64,000 nucleotides of DNA from Coptis chinensis (GCA_015680905.1 CM027378.1:74305501-74369500); one strand, 5' to 3'. Shown: positions 23,101 to 34,538, counted from the stretch's first letter. Notes: a model not told the origin generated them from the sequence alone. Numbers and translations are program-made.

Positions 23101-23545
23101 TTTACATTGAATTATAATGTTAGCTAAAAATTTGTCACAAGAAAAATATCTATCAAAGTAACTAAGAGACGGCCAAATTAGACTGTCTAATGCTTCATAG
23201 GTCGCTCCAGTTGGGGCGCCAGAGTCTTAGAAAGTTAGTTGGCCTGGGATGTCTCGAACGTAAGACTATTCCCATTTCCTAACACTCACTATTAAAATCA
23301 ACCATAAATGGAAGATATCGTCCTCATAAATTGAGTTTGCATAAATACTTTGTAATCACATTTTGTACAAGTCGTCCTCATAATGATCTCATAATAAATT
23401 GATATTGGAATCATTATGAACAATAGTTGTGTATGGAGTTACCTCGTCTTGGTCACTGTCTTGGTCACTTGATTGAAATTTCTCTTCATTAAATAGTTCA
23501 TTTTCCACATTAAAAACATCATATGCCCATTCCATTTCACTGTCA
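20122..23545 (-). pseudogene. MULE transposase gene with FAR1, MULE, SWIM and OTU-protease domains, broken
   Basis: Read on minus, an acidic first exon near 23545-23445 ends at a GT donor. A later exon starts about 22921 after an AG acceptor and encodes a FAR1-type DNA-binding domain, stopped by TAA at 22680. The same phase resumes with CDRHNHGLAKTMEGHSY and the transposase core FLMDCTYRTNKYHF (first Asp). Frameshifts near 22190 and 21900 lie either side of VLIVIDRELALKNVADVVF (second Asp). A SWIM-type finger (CDHTLRTSHGLPCAHEL) sits near 21450. A Lys/Pro-rich linker repeated three times follows, then an OTU cysteine-protease domain with GDGNCGFRAL near 20650-20678 and a candidate His in NSNHYIKL near 20310. 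FAR1-MULE-SWIM is the standard plant MULE/FRS layout; the C-terminal OTU is known from some plant MULE-type proteins. I count several frameshifts and stops, so it is a pseudogene. Terminal inverted repeats were not found. Confidence 0.85.
20750..21110 (-). repeat. ~120-bp tandem repeat inside the MULE-OTU linker, three copies
   Basis: The phrase GGCTTCGTTATAGATTGTGGAGTCAC and its neighbours recur with anchors at 20811, 20930 and 21050 (spacing 119 and 120). A unit of 120 bp equals 40 codons. The 119-bp step is a one-base loss that shifts the frame, consistent with decay. The encoded unit is rich in Lys, Pro and Gly before a DVGCSINE-type segment. Confidence 0.8.
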
Positions 23546-24159
23546 TCCAAAAAAAAATGAAAAACAAAAAGATGGGTTTTAGGGTTGTAAATAGAAATAG
23601 AACAAAAGAATTTGAAAAAGAAGATGAATATGTGTAGAGCAAGAAGAGATGTGTGGGTTAAGTTTATCTGGATTGGAAAATGAGAGGAGTGGGAAAAAAA
23701 GGTGTGGGTTTAAGGAAGGTTTCTTGAGAGAGTAAAAAGACAAAAGTTGAAATTTAGGTGTTTTCACTTTTTAAATGCGGTCTGCCCTAATATATTATTT
23801 TGGGACATATCCGGTATTTAAAAAGTTTAAAATGGGGTCTGCCTTATATATGAGGTATGTATATAGCAATTCCCATTGAAAAGAGAGAATGGAGCTAGGT
23901 TTTTCTTTTTTTTTGGTATAGGTCGGGATGGGATTTTGAGTTTTCACAAAAGGTTTTTTTATTTTTTTCTTTTATTTGATTGTTACGGCGAACAGTTCCC
24001 AAAACTGGGCACGAATTTGCTTTTTTTATCTGCCGAATCATTATAAAAGCTGAGATGTCCATCTCAGATTTTAAAAAAAAGGGAGGCTGAGGTGACTTCC
24101 TGAGAGCATTCTCAACTACTCAGTATTAATGTTCTTTGATAATGACATGGGAACATAAG
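23546..24159. other. Upstream flank of the MULE gene; no gene recognised
   Basis: AT-rich sequence with GCGGTCTGCC and GGGGTCTGCC phrases at about 23777 and 23836, which could belong to a MULE terminus. No matching inverted copy was found left of 20122, so I do not call a terminal inverted repeat. Confidence 0.3.
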
Positions 24160-24580
24160 CTTACTACAAAATATCCTGATATATCGCGATATTTGGAGAT
24201 ATTTATCCAAATTTCAAAGAAAGATATATAAATATCACGATATGTTCAAAAATATATACGACTGTAAATATCGGTGATATTTCGATGATATTTGCGATAT
24301 TTATGATATTTTGGGATATTTTGTGATATTTGGCGATATTTTGTGTATATAACAATTTTATTTAATATTTACCAATATATTTCAAATAAATATAAATAAT
24401 GTATCATTATATATCAAGAAATATCCACAATATCCACGATATTTGTTGATATTTTGGATATATCCACGATATTTGCATGTGAAACAATGTCAAATATCCC
24501 CAAAGAGAAGGATATATCCATGATACATATCCAGAAATTGAATATCGATAAATACCCATATCCTGATATTTTATACTATG
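24160..24580. mobile_element. hAT-like MITE, copy 1 (421 bp)
   Basis: The left end CTTACTACAAAATATC pairs with the right end (GATATTTTATACTATG read in reverse complement). The flanks are AACATAAG on the left and AACATAAT on the right, a near-perfect 8-bp target duplication. The interior is packed with GATATTT-type words. A second copy with a perfect duplication lies at 35132-35532, confirming the boundaries. An 8-bp duplication is typical of hAT elements. No transposase is encoded. Confidence 0.8.
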
Positions 24581-25983
24581 AACATAATTACATCACGAAC
24601 GTATATGAAAATGGTTTTGAAGGAGGAACAAGATAACAAATAGAAGTAGGTTCAACAAGAACCACGCAAGTTTATCTGTGGTGTGATTTATGACTTGGTA
24701 TTTGGTGTTCTCTCATTCTACATAATTCTGCCTTACTATATCTTTATGTCTCACTCTATAAAGCTCCTATTTATATTAACTATACAAGTGAAGGCTTGAA
24801 CTGTATATGTGGCATTTTAGATCAGGAAACACATCCCACAACAAGTGTAATATGACGGTATAAGAATGCAGGACATCACATTAAAAGGTACAAAAGAAAG
24901 AATAATATCAAACTTTAAAAAACCAACAAATTCAGTGGAGGTCTGCAACATACTAATCATATGGTTCTGATTTTTAACATATAAAAGCAAGATTGAACGA
25001 GTATCAACGCTGGTCTGACAAAAACAACCAGAGCATCCGTTTGTACTATTCACAATAGTAAATGATTAATGAAATGAGTTTTTTTAAAAAGAAAACTGTA
25101 GCATTACCACTTCTACAGTTCTACTTCTTCAATCCAAAAATCAACTCCACTGTGTTGCTCATTGTACTAAGGGTGTCATTCAAGGTTCTACTAGAATATT
25201 CAACTCCGCTTGTTACCACTGGTCAGCCGCCATAAGCTGATAATTAAAACTGAATGTCTACAGCAAATCAGCAATATAAGAAGCTGGAACTCATCATTTG
25301 TGGGTACATCGTTGGATTTTGTCAACCATCTGAGTCGAGTGTATTGAATGGAGACTTCCTCGAGAGATTCCTGCGCATCCATCACATCAAAATATATTGA
25401 CGTAAGGACAAGTTTACACAGGATTCGTCAATGATTTTATTAAAATATTTGTTTTAGATACTCATTCTCTAAACACAATATCTACATAATAGAGAAGGTG
25501 GATTATCATCATTTGGTGGATACCTTCACTGGATTATTACAGCCACCGAGTTGAGTTCATTAATTGATTGAAGTTCTTTCAACTCTAGCTTCCACAACTA
25601 ATTCTTGTGTATCTATTCATAACTTCTGTTCCATTTAAATGACATTACAAAGAGGTCAGAATCATACTCAATATACAAATCTCCAGTAGAAATAAGAAGT
25701 GGAGTAGTAAACAACTGAACACTAGATGGCATCATCAAGAACGAAAAACCAAAGACACAAAGAAGAAGAGAGAAAGTCCTACTCACCAGGATCCCAAAAG
25801 AGAGACAGGCTCGATATGTTACTTAAGAGAAGCCGCAGCAGCATCAGAATCAGGACACAAGAAGCTTACCATTGGTGTACTGGAAGGAACTTGGAAGTGA
25901 CGGTGCAAGGCCAAGGGCACCAACAATCTTCAAATTAATGGGAAGAACATACTATAAAGTCCATAAGTTGATACAGATGATGA
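24581..25983. other. Downstream flank of the NLR gene, no separate gene recognised
   Basis: Since the NLR is on minus, this region holds its presumed 3' untranslated region and intergenic DNA. Only short frames in conflicting phases are present. Nothing here resembles a known family. Confidence 0.35.
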
Positions 25984-28900
25984 TTATGGTCTCACAAAAA
26001 GGTTTGGAATGTGGGAAACCTTGGCCCAGTCCTTGCCCTTCTCCTTCTCAATTTGAGCATGTAGATCACGATGAACATATTCAATCCTTAAAGATTGAAT
26101 AGAGGTGAGGCATTGCAGCCCTTGTGGAAATATCCTCAGGTTCTCGCATTTAGAAATTTCCAAATCTCCAAGAAGATTGAGATTTTGTATGTCTGGGAAG
26201 GATGTCAACTTAGGTAACTCTTTAAGACGTAGAGTTTGAAGGGAAATGAGGTACTGAAAATCCTCCTTTGACAGTTCCAACTCTGAACAGCCCAAGATAA
26301 CAAATAGCTCGAGGGATGATAGATACTGTAGCCCTTCAGATAAAGAAGTTAGATTGTCACACCTAAAAATTTGCAAAAGACAAAGAGAGCTCTTCGTGCC
26401 TTGGATCCCCATTGCTGGCAAAGACTTCAGAGACTTGCAAGACTTAATTGTAAAGGAAGTGAGAGAAGTCAGTTTTTGTAATCCTTCTGGAAGAGACACT
26501 AGGTCCTGACAGTCGGTAAGTTTTAATGAAGTCAGTTCTGTAAGATTTTCTATTTCTTCAGGTATACTCTTAAGCTTGCGGCAGCGCACAATATTCAAAG
26601 ATTTCAGAGCAGTTAGATTACATAGAGAGCCTTTAGGAAAAAATGTTAATTCTGCAATCAAATAGATTACAAGAGAAGAAAGACTAGGGAGGCTTCTCAA
26701 TGATCTTACTATAGTTTCCTTGCAACTCCTAAGTGCTAAATGTTTGACACAAGGGAGGAAAGGAAATGATTCCAACTTGGGGCAATCCTTAATGATCATA
26801 CTTTCGAGCCGAGGAAACAACCATTCTCTTTCGTTCTCATTCGAAGGGTACCATTCCTCCAAACTGCACAGTTTTTTCAGGTAGAGCCTTTCTAGTGATG
26901 GAAACCCTTTGACACTTCCTTCACCATAGAAGTCATTCCTGATGCACTTCAATGAATCCATTCCATTAATGTATAGGACCTTAAGCAGGGGAAGTTGTCC
27001 TAGTGGCGGAAGATTTTCACATCTAATACAACCTTTAAGCTCAAGTTCAAACAAACCAGGGAGGAACTTCATCCAACTTGCAAAGACGAATCCACTGAAC
27101 CCTTCTAAAACCAATCTTTTCAAATTTGGATGAGGTTCAAGTCCTTCAAGCACCCGTTCAACGTTTTCTTCCTGTAAATCACCATTATCACCACTAAATT
27201 TCCAAGACAGCTGCAATGAAGAGAGGTTTTGCTTTCCAACCAAATTAGCCTCTTTGGCCTCTGTTGAATCCCTCACATGCTGAAGCCCTTTTAAATGTAG
27301 TTCTCCTCCAAGATGGCTCAGTCCTTCCAACTCTTTAATCTGTTGGCCAACCTTTTGCCCCACAATGAAGATACCTAACGTGTGAAGGCACGTCAATTGT
27401 CCAATTTCAACTGGCATTAGACTTAGATTCTTACATCCATGAATATCTAAGTGTCTAAGGTTCTTCAAGTTTCTCATGTATTTGGGCAAAACTTGAAGCT
27501 TATAACAACCTACAAGCTTCAGAGTCTGCAAGTTAATCAAGCGACATATGGATCCCGGTAAAAACCGCAGCGAAGTTTTCGAGAGGTTTAGGTACCTAAG
27601 ACATCTTAAACTTCCAATTGAAACTGGCATGTGTTTGATCCTAATGCCAGTCAAGTTTAACGCACGTAAACACTTCAGCATCGTGAAAATAATATGAAGA
27701 GGTAGAACATGTCTGTAGCTTCCCAATAAAAGATGTGTTCGCAAGAACTGATTCGGTTTGTATAAAGACTCAAAAAATTTCGATGGCTTCCATGATTTGA
27801 ATATCAATGACAAATGTTGAATGCTTTTTGGGACAGTGACTGTCTCGTCAACCTTCATGGCAAAGCATTCATTCACAGCAAGAGAACAGGCGAGATCATG
27901 CATATGGTCGTGCATTTTACAGGTTTTTATGTTGCCAAAATTGTCTCTCTGCAGGTCTTGGAAGAAGGACCGCCGTAATAATTCATTGAAAATCTTGTTT
28001 CCAACATCTTCCAACTCCGTTCTTCCATCAAGTTGAACAAAACCATTTGCTATCCACAATTGGATTAAGTCTTCTTTTTCCATCTCAAAATTTTTTGGAA
28101 ATACTGAGCAATAAGAAAAGCACTGCCTCAAATATGGGGGCAGATGGTCATAACTCAATCTCAAGACACCTAAAATTGCACCTCCTTCCTCCTCTGGTAG
28201 TTCCCAAATTTCACTATCTCTGACAGAGGACCACTCTCTTACCTCCCTTTTAAAGCGCATTAAGGCACCTAAAACCTTCGCAACAAGTGGCATCCCTCCA
28301 CATTTCTTGACAATCTGCTTCCCAATTTCCACCAAACTTGCATTTGATTCCTCGTCTTCCCTACCAAAAGCACGTCCCCTGAACAAAGACCAACACTCAT
28401 CCTCTGATAAAGTTGTCAGATTGTACACTGGAACTGTGCCCAGGACTAGCGCTACGGTTTGTAGACGAGTAGTTACGAGGACTGAACTTCCTTTAGCCCC
28501 ACATGTTAACGAACATCTCACTTTGTCCCACTTGTCTTGATCTTCACTCCAAACGTCATCCAGCACAAGTAAAAACCTCTTCCCATCTAGTAATTGGCTC
28601 ACTTGACTTTGCATAAGATCCAAGCCTTCAAGATCACAAGCCTCTCCTGACAGAGATTCTATAATCAATCTTATAAGTCTTTTGACATCAAAATCTTCAG
28701 CTACACAGACCCAGATTCTTTCTTCGAAATGCTTTGATACTCTTTCATCATTGTAGACCAATTGCGCAAGAGTAGTCTTCCCCAGGCCACCAATTCCAAT
28801 TATGGGACAAACGGAAATATCATTTTGACTACTCGTGTTGTCTATCAGTAGCTTCACTATATTCTCTCTGTCTTCTTCTCTCCCATAGATCTGTCGTTCA

Positions 28901-29385
28901 GCTATGACAGAGCTAGTTTCTCGATCTCTATCAAATAAGACTCCCCGCTCCGTAACTCCATCTCTCAAGTGAAACTTCAGTTTTTCTTCAGCAATTTCAT
29001 CAAATTCCTCTAGGATCTCTTGTAACTGTTTTCCAATCTTGTCACGAAAAACAATTTGTTTGAAATCCAAAAAGGACAAGGAGGAGCCGATTACCTGCTT
29101 CGTGCAACTACTGTTTGTGATATCCAATTCTGATCTTCGAACTTCGGTTGACCACTCATCCAAGATGCTATCAGCTTTGTAAACAGTATCCTTAAGCTTC
29201 CTTAGCCAATTAGCAATGGCCTTATCAGTGACTTGCTTCAGTTCAGCATCTTCCAGGACAGCGCGGATGGCTGACAGTTTGCTAGAAAGCTTTTCCATAT
29301 CCTTTTCGACACCCCAAAGTAAGCCAAGCTCTCCTTGGAAAAGGGAGCTAAGGTTCACAATGAGTGCTCCAAGAACTGTATCCAT
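25984..29385 (-). CDS. CC-NBS-LRR (NLR) disease-resistance protein, RGA-like, 1133 aa
   Basis: This uninterrupted single-exon frame encodes an intracellular immune receptor. An N-terminal Rx-type coiled coil spans about residues 1-150 (VLEDAELKQVTD, ILDEWSTEV). The NB-ARC has the P-loop GIGGLGKTTLAQ (~197-208), kinase-2 LLVLDDVW (~272-279), RNBS-B GSSVLVTTR (~299-307), GMPLVAK (~364-370), RNBS-D CFSYCSVFP (~422-430) and an MHD-type motif doubled as MHDHMHD (~491-497). LRRs run from about 520 to the end. No TIR domain is present; the Trp ending kinase-2 fits the CC class. Length and lack of introns match RGA/I2-type NLRs. It should bind and hydrolyse ATP and trigger hypersensitive defence. All nucleotide-binding motifs look intact, so I regard it as functional. 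The next gene, a PP2C, lies upstream on the same strand 1.4 kb away. Confidence 0.95.
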   Translation of the reverse strand: MDTVLGALIVNLSSLFQGELGLLWGVEKDMEKLSSKLSAIRAVLEDAELKQVTDKAIANWLRKLKDTVYKADSILDEWSTEVRRSELDITNSSCTKQVIGSSLSFLDFKQIVFRDKIGKQLQEILEEFDEIAEEKLKFHLRDGVTERGVLFDRDRETSSVIAERQIYGREEDRENIVKLLIDNTSSQNDISVCPIIGIGGLGKTTLAQLVYNDERVSKHFEERIWVCVAEDFDVKRLIRLIIESLSGEACDLEGLDLMQSQVSQLLDGKRFLLVLDDVWSEDQDKWDKVRCSLTCGAKGSSVLVTTRLQTVALVLGTVPVYNLTTLSEDECWSLFRGRAFGREDEESNASLVEIGKQIVKKCGGMPLVAKVLGALMRFKREVREWSSVRDSEIWELPEEEGGAILGVLRLSYDHLPPYLRQCFSYCSVFPKNFEMEKEDLIQLWIANGFVQLDGRTELEDVGNKIFNELLRRSFFQDLQRDNFGNIKTCKMHDHMHDLACSLAVNECFAMKVDETVTVPKSIQHLSLIFKSWKPSKFFESLYKPNQFLRTHLLLGSYRHVLPLHIIFTMLKCLRALNLTGIRIKHMPVSIGSLRCLRYLNLSKTSLRFLPGSICRLINLQTLKLVGCYKLQVLPKYMRNLKNLRHLDIHGCKNLSLMPVEIGQLTCLHTLGIFIVGQKVGQQIKELEGLSHLGGELHLKGLQHVRDSTEAKEANLVGKQNLSSLQLSWKFSGDNGDLQEENVERVLEGLEPHPNLKRLVLEGFSGFVFASWMKFLPGLFELELKGCIRCENLPPLGQLPLLKVLYINGMDSLKCIRNDFYGEGSVKGFPSLERLYLKKLCSLEEWYPSNENEREWLFPRLESMIIKDCPKLESFPFLPCVKHLALRSCKETIVRSLRSLPSLSSLVIYLIAELTFFPKGSLCNLTALKSLNIVRCRKLKSIPEEIENLTELTSLKLTDCQDLVSLPEGLQKLTSLTSFTIKSCKSLKSLPAMGIQGTKSSLCLLQIFRCDNLTSLSEGLQYLSSLELFVILGCSELELSKEDFQYLISLQTLRLKELPKLTSFPDIQNLNLLGDLEISKCENLRIFPQGLQCLTSIQSLRIEYVHRDLHAQIEKEKGKDWAKVSHIPNLFVRP

Positions 29386-30768
29386 CTTTTCTGTTCCGTT
29401 GGTGTTTTGAATTTGGTTTTTGAGTTAAAGGGAAGGTCAATGGAAAGGTTTTGGTGAGGTATCAGGGAAACTTGAGGATCATAATATGGATGCTCCTTTG
29501 TCCTGTGACAATGCCGATGCACAGTTTTGACAGATAGGCCATGTATGTCATGACATGAAGTTAGAAGGCATGCTACGTTTCGCTTTCTTTGTTTTCTTGG
29601 GCCTGCTCTCTTAACTCTTAACCATCATTGAGAATATCTCCCAACTGACCAATCCCAATTCACATTAGCACTTTAGCACTATCGAAAGTTACTGGTTGCT
29701 AAAACAACATGCACCTGATTTAGCTACTAGCACTAACAAGCACACTCGTCCTCTACCACTTGAGATTGAGCCATCACCATCCAAATTGTACCTAAACCCT
29801 GTATTAAACCCAGAAGTTGAAAATGTCACAAAATGATCTTCCTGGCTCTTAGTGACTGGCGACACTTATTTCAGTGAGAATTCAATTGTATCAATTTGCC
29901 ACTCCCTGAGGTTGCAACTCAACGTAGATATTATCCCATTTTCAAATATGCAATCAATGGGAGTATGAGACAAGACGGATAAAAAAAAAAAGACAACAAA
30001 CTATAATATTCCAATTACAGTAGACCAATTAGTCTTACTCTTCCCCTAATATAGGGCGATGCCTGCCACAACATCACTAGCCAAGATTCTCCCCCTTTTC
30101 CGCTGAAACAAGAAACCAAAACCCATTCAAAAAATAAGTTGTCAGTCTCAAAAACAGAATCTAGAGACGGGTGTGAATACTTCGAACTGTCTTCTTGTAC
30201 GAGAAGAAACCCTTGGACGACTTAGTTGTTTTAACTTTTAACCTAAAATGCACATTCATTTAATAATTGGGCATGTGAGAATTGACTGGGAAAGAATTCG
30301 AGATGGTAGGGAAGAAATTAGGGAACTCTGTTTTAACTAGGAAATTAGGGAAATCATCCTCAAAAGTCAAAAAGATAACAACTCATTTGAATATTTCTAA
30401 CTTACTACTTTTATGTCCTTCCTTGACCCCCATGGCAAAATTTCACCCCATAATTCATTATGTAAGTTCGTCACTGGAAAAACAACAAGGACACAAGGAT
30501 GTCTATATATCCATTCCTGCTACAGGTTAGTTACATATATACTCTGTTGAAGATTCTCCACAAAAAAAATGAAAATCTTGGATGCCATTTCATAAAATAC
30601 AGTCAATGTACTCTCGTCCATGTTAACTCCTGTAAAGACCTAAAAGATAATCCTCTATGCCACCAGTAGGCCACTTATAGTCCGCCCACACTACGAGAAT
30701 TCTATTTCTCCAAGAAGAATCCTTGCATTTCTTTGACATCCGAAAAAAGAACAAGGAAGAAGTGTTAT
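29386..30768. other. Intergenic: NLR upstream region and PP2C 3' flank
   Basis: About 1.4 kb separate the NLR start codon from the PP2C stop codon, both on minus. It should hold the NLR promoter and PP2C 3' UTR. I found no convincing TATA box, gene or repeat. Frames such as 30282-30530 show no family resemblance. Confidence 0.4.
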
Positions 30769-33700
30769 TCATACACTATGTAGATCTTTGATGTGTACAA
30801 TGACGATAGTTATATCATCTGTCCGACTTTCATTCTCTAACCAAAGCTTGTATGATTCTCGAGCAATGGCAGCACATGCATCCCGAGGATCTGAATATTT
30901 CACCACCTACAAGAAAAAAAAAAGATGAACACCAGTATCTTTCAGAAAAAAATCCAGGCAAAAGGCAAGGAAAATAAAAAACGAAATGAAATCCAAGGCA
31001 TAATAAATAACCAGTCCCACGGTTAGAATGAACTTGAGGGAAAACAGGGTTGGTAAAGAGGAACCACAATGCTTGGCAAAGGCAAAAAATCTCACAGGTA
31101 ATCAGGGATAAAGCAACAGTCCAATATAGAATTCTATGCTGATCGGAAAAAGAAATTCTATTTGATCAGCATGACAAGTTGGTACGACAGGCCGATTGAG
31201 AATCCTATCATGTATTGCCCTCTTCCCAGTCCACTTAACTTTTCCTCGTGCAATACCATCCACGAGTTAAGTAAAGGATGGAGACTATCAACTAGGTGAA
31301 GAAATTTCCCTCAGACATGGCATGCTTAAGATTTAAGAACCTTTTTTCCACGAATTCTCAGGTATACTTATCAACAAAACAGAGTGTACATAAAAGGACT
31401 AGGTGGCCTACTGAGGTACAAAAATCAATTACAAGCAGAAGACAAAAACAAATATAATCGGATCAATCACTGCCAGAAACAGTAACCAAATAACCACAAG
31501 AAATCACAAAACACCATCATGCCACTGCAAAGTGCTAGCTACGTACATCATATGCAAAAAACGCCTTTGCATCCATGATGGTATGCATGGTGCCCTACCT
31601 AGGACTACGACTCAATAAGCCGCTGTTTTGCTCTAACACAAAGTAAGAATTAGTGACCACAACTATCAATGGCGATAGCATCAAGAGCAATTTGAAGGAT
31701 AGAGCAGTGTGTTAGAGCACCCATTTAGTATATACATCTGTGATGTATATATGTTTGATATTATAGTGAATAGTCGGCACGTGCCACACACATGTCATGT
31801 GCATAAATACATAACAGATTGATTATATACTAAAGGGGTGCTCTAACACAGTACTCATGGACGAAGCGATCTATCTTTGTCAATGGACTCATTTACCTTT
31901 GATCGACATACTAAGAGGTGTGGACAGACACACTGTTCGGATACCATCAATTTAGTAGGATTCCCTGACGGATACTGCTCAATTGGAGTTATGATGCTTG
32001 GATAGTCTTAGAGACTTAAGGCGAGCCTCAAAGGCAATTGAGGCGTAAGCCTCAATGTCATAAAAAATACACTGAAAGAATACAGAAAAATATAAATATA
32101 TAAAAAGAGATTTGGAGATAAAATATGTTACATGAATAAATGAGAGCAAATGTAGAAGTAAAATTATGAGATACGGTATGTGATATGAAAAAAATATTCA
32201 CATGCATTTTTAAAATCTTAAGCCTCGTACACTGCCTGTGAGGCTATAGTCTTGGTGCGAGGCTCTCAGGCAAGACTCAATGCGTGTTTTCTAAACACTG
32301 AGTACTGTAGATGATTTTCTGTTGTATTTCATTTTTTGGTTTCCTTTGAAAGATAGATATTCTACAACCTTCGTTCATTAGCTACATAATGTTTAACGCT
32401 TTTACTGCTCCCCCCAAAACAAGACATCGAAGAAAAGGATTGAAATAAAAAATGGATTTCATAGACTAAAGACTGAGGACCAGTGGTGCTCAAGCATTAA
32501 GAATGAAGACTCACTCCTCAACTTGAAGGACCCATCACCAGAACTCCAGAAGATGGAGAATGACCGTGTCGATTCCTATAACAAGAAGGGGATTGAGATA
32601 GAATTTTCTACATGGTGATAATGGTGATAACTTCATAATCAAACTTACACCAGAACAGACTCAACAAGAAACTCACTGAAGTGTGCAAGTCTCAATTAAA
32701 TAGCTAATGAGCTAAGTTACATTGACACAGATACGTGTGTCTGTATCTGACATGGATACGCAGTGTCTGACACGGAGAAGAATATAAAATTGAGGTATAT
32801 TACACCCAATTTATGTCCATGTGTGTCGACACAGACACGTGGATACGTATCCAACACAGTTATTTTTAAAATATGGCGTGTCCATGTAACATAGCTAAGG
32901 AGTAATGATCAATAGAGACCGATTTCCACTAGAACTGAAGTGTGCAAGATTTAAATAGTTAATGGGTTTAGTACATTCAGATTCCAAATCCCATACCAAT
33001 AGTTACAAGTAAAAGATTTTGCTGTTATTCTTGACAAAAGTATCTGTATATACACAAGAATTCATTTTCCTGGATTTTACCTACACAATCTAAATACATT
33101 TCAGCTACATGACTTGACATCCTCAGATAGTAAGAAACACGTGCCTAGATATTCCACAGTTAGTAAGAAACACACGAGTAGAAATTCCACAATGCTTATG
33201 CAATATTATAACTAAATCACCAACCAAGTAAATAATCTACTAATCAATCTTAGATTTCAATAGAGAGTTTTTTTTCGGGTTTTACCATATCTACGACAGC
33301 TTGGCTGGACAGGAACTCAAACACTCCATCACTTGCTATTACAAAGAACGGATGTTCTGGGGTAAGGTGAACCATTGACACCTCAGGAACAGCAACAACA
33401 CCTATCTTCTCAGCCGTACTATCTCCTACACTTCTTGTGAATGCAGTTCCAGGATACATCCCATTCTGTACCCACAACCTTGGGGGATCGCCTCCATCAC
33501 TCTCTTCATCACCCCACGTCTGAACATCTGGATCCTTAATTCCTTCCACTTGATCAACACTCAAAACTCTGGCCCCACAAAGCTTTACTCTCTCATACTC
33601 GTCCTTTCTGAAGGGTGTCTGATCATACGAGAGGTCCTCCGCTATAACACGATCCCCACTCTTCACAGCAAGCACAGCTCGAGAATCACCCACATTCCCA

Positions 33701-34215
33701 ACAAAAAGAGTGTTCCCACAAACGAGTACAGTAATCGCTGTTGTACCACTCATAGAGTCATCTATCTCACTGTCATGAAGCTCCAAATTTGTGGACAGAA
33801 ATGCAGAACTATAAGCTTTTACTGGATCCTCTGCCAACATAGGATCTTCTGATAGTATCTCAACCAATCTATCCCTAACAAAATTTGAACACTGAGTACC
33901 ATACTGTCCATGCCCATCAAAAACACCCAAGAAATGAAGATTCGGGTTCCCTTGAACTTTCGTTCTAACACAAAAGCAATCTTGGTTTTCCTTATCAGGC
34001 GAATCAGGGTAGTACCCTCGCTGCGTAAGAGCTGAATACTCTAAACCATACTTGTGTGAAGGAATATCAATATACTCCAAAGAGCTCTCTGAAAGTATGC
34101 ATTCATGGTTTCCATTAGGGTGTATATTATTCCCACCATTCTCTTGATAGTCCCTCTGGTCCCCATTCGAAGAAGTCGGGTAACTACCACAACACTTTCC
34201 ATGAACACAACCCAT
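30769..34215 (-). CDS. PP2C35: Protein phosphatase 2C, probable orthologue of Arabidopsis PP2C 35, two exons
   Basis: Exon 1 is 34215-33286 (310 codons), the intron 33285-30907 (2379 bp, GTAAAA...TTGTAG), and exon 2 30906-30769 (45 codons plus TGA), giving 355 residues. I start at MGCVHGKCC, not at an upstream in-frame ATG, because Gly2 and Cys3 suggest N-myristoylation and palmitoylation and family members begin the same way. PP2C motifs are complete: [61 protein letters not shown] and, across the intron, TDDITIVIV. The metal-binding Asp residues in DGHG, SDG and DD are present. It dephosphorylates Ser/Thr phosphoproteins using Mg/Mn. The [19 protein letters not shown] block is characteristic of the At3g06270 subgroup. 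No break is seen, so it is probably functional, though its intron is swollen by inserted elements. Confidence 0.93.
31708..31850. mobile_element. 143-bp MITE in the PP2C intron
   Basis: A 27-bp terminal inverted repeat (TGTGTTAGAGCACCC then TTTAGTATATA, one mismatch) occupies 31708-31734 and 31824-31850. No coding capacity. The target duplication is ambiguous because the flanks continue the palindrome, so I do not assign a superfamily. Confidence 0.75.
32005..32310. repeat. Probable dispersed repeat (GAGGC/GCCTC-rich ends) in the PP2C intron
   Basis: The left part carries GGCGAGCCTCAAAGGCAATT and AGGCGTAAGCCTCAA. The right part carries TTAAGCCTCGTACACTG, GCGAGGCTCTCAGGCAAG and CTCAATGCG, partly complementary to the left part. 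The AT-rich centre and the complementary ends suggest a degraded inverted-repeat element. Exact boundaries are unclear. Confidence 0.4.
32715..32890. repeat. Probable dispersed repeat with GACACGGATACG-type words in the PP2C intron
   Basis: Words such as CAGATACGTGTGTCTG, GTGTCTGACACGG, GACACGTGGATACGTATCC and GGCGTGTCCATGTAACAT recur in both orientations over ~170 bp, as in common plant MITE-like repeats. No target duplication was established. Confidence 0.4.
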
Positions 34216-34531
34216 ATTTCTCAAGCTAAACAAACAGTAATACCAAACTCTTCACTTAACAACTGTACTAATCTCTTTCAAGACTCAAATTCATCATAAC
34301 TAGCAGTGTTAAGCAAAAGGTGGTTTCTTGAAGACAAGTTCTTGGAAGCTGATTTTAGTTACTTAACATGAAGAAAACAGTAGAACCCTAGTGAGTGCAA
34401 TAGGTGTTCTTGAAAACACATGAAAGAGAGATATAAAGAAAAAGGTTTCACCTGAAATCCAGAAGAAGGAGAAGAGCAGTTTTTAAGTTTCAATTATTGC
34501 CCAAGGACTTGAAGCTTTCTTTTTTCTGGGG

Positions 34532-34538
34532 TTTTATA
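34532..34538 (-). promoter_or_regulatory. Candidate TATA box of the PP2C gene
   Basis: On minus, CCCTTTATAAAACCCC places TATAAAA here, about 320 bp before the start codon. This would leave a 5' untranslated leader of roughly 290 bp. Inferred from sequence only. Confidence 0.45.

Noticed and set aside
23160..23260. GGGGCGCCAGAGTC stretch as a primer binding site
   Set aside because: No LTR end adjoins it and it lies within the intron region of the MULE gene.
31135..31169. Small ATGCTGATC/GATCAGCAT inverted repeat in the PP2C intron
   Set aside because: Short arms, no target duplication and no second copy, so chance cannot be excluded.
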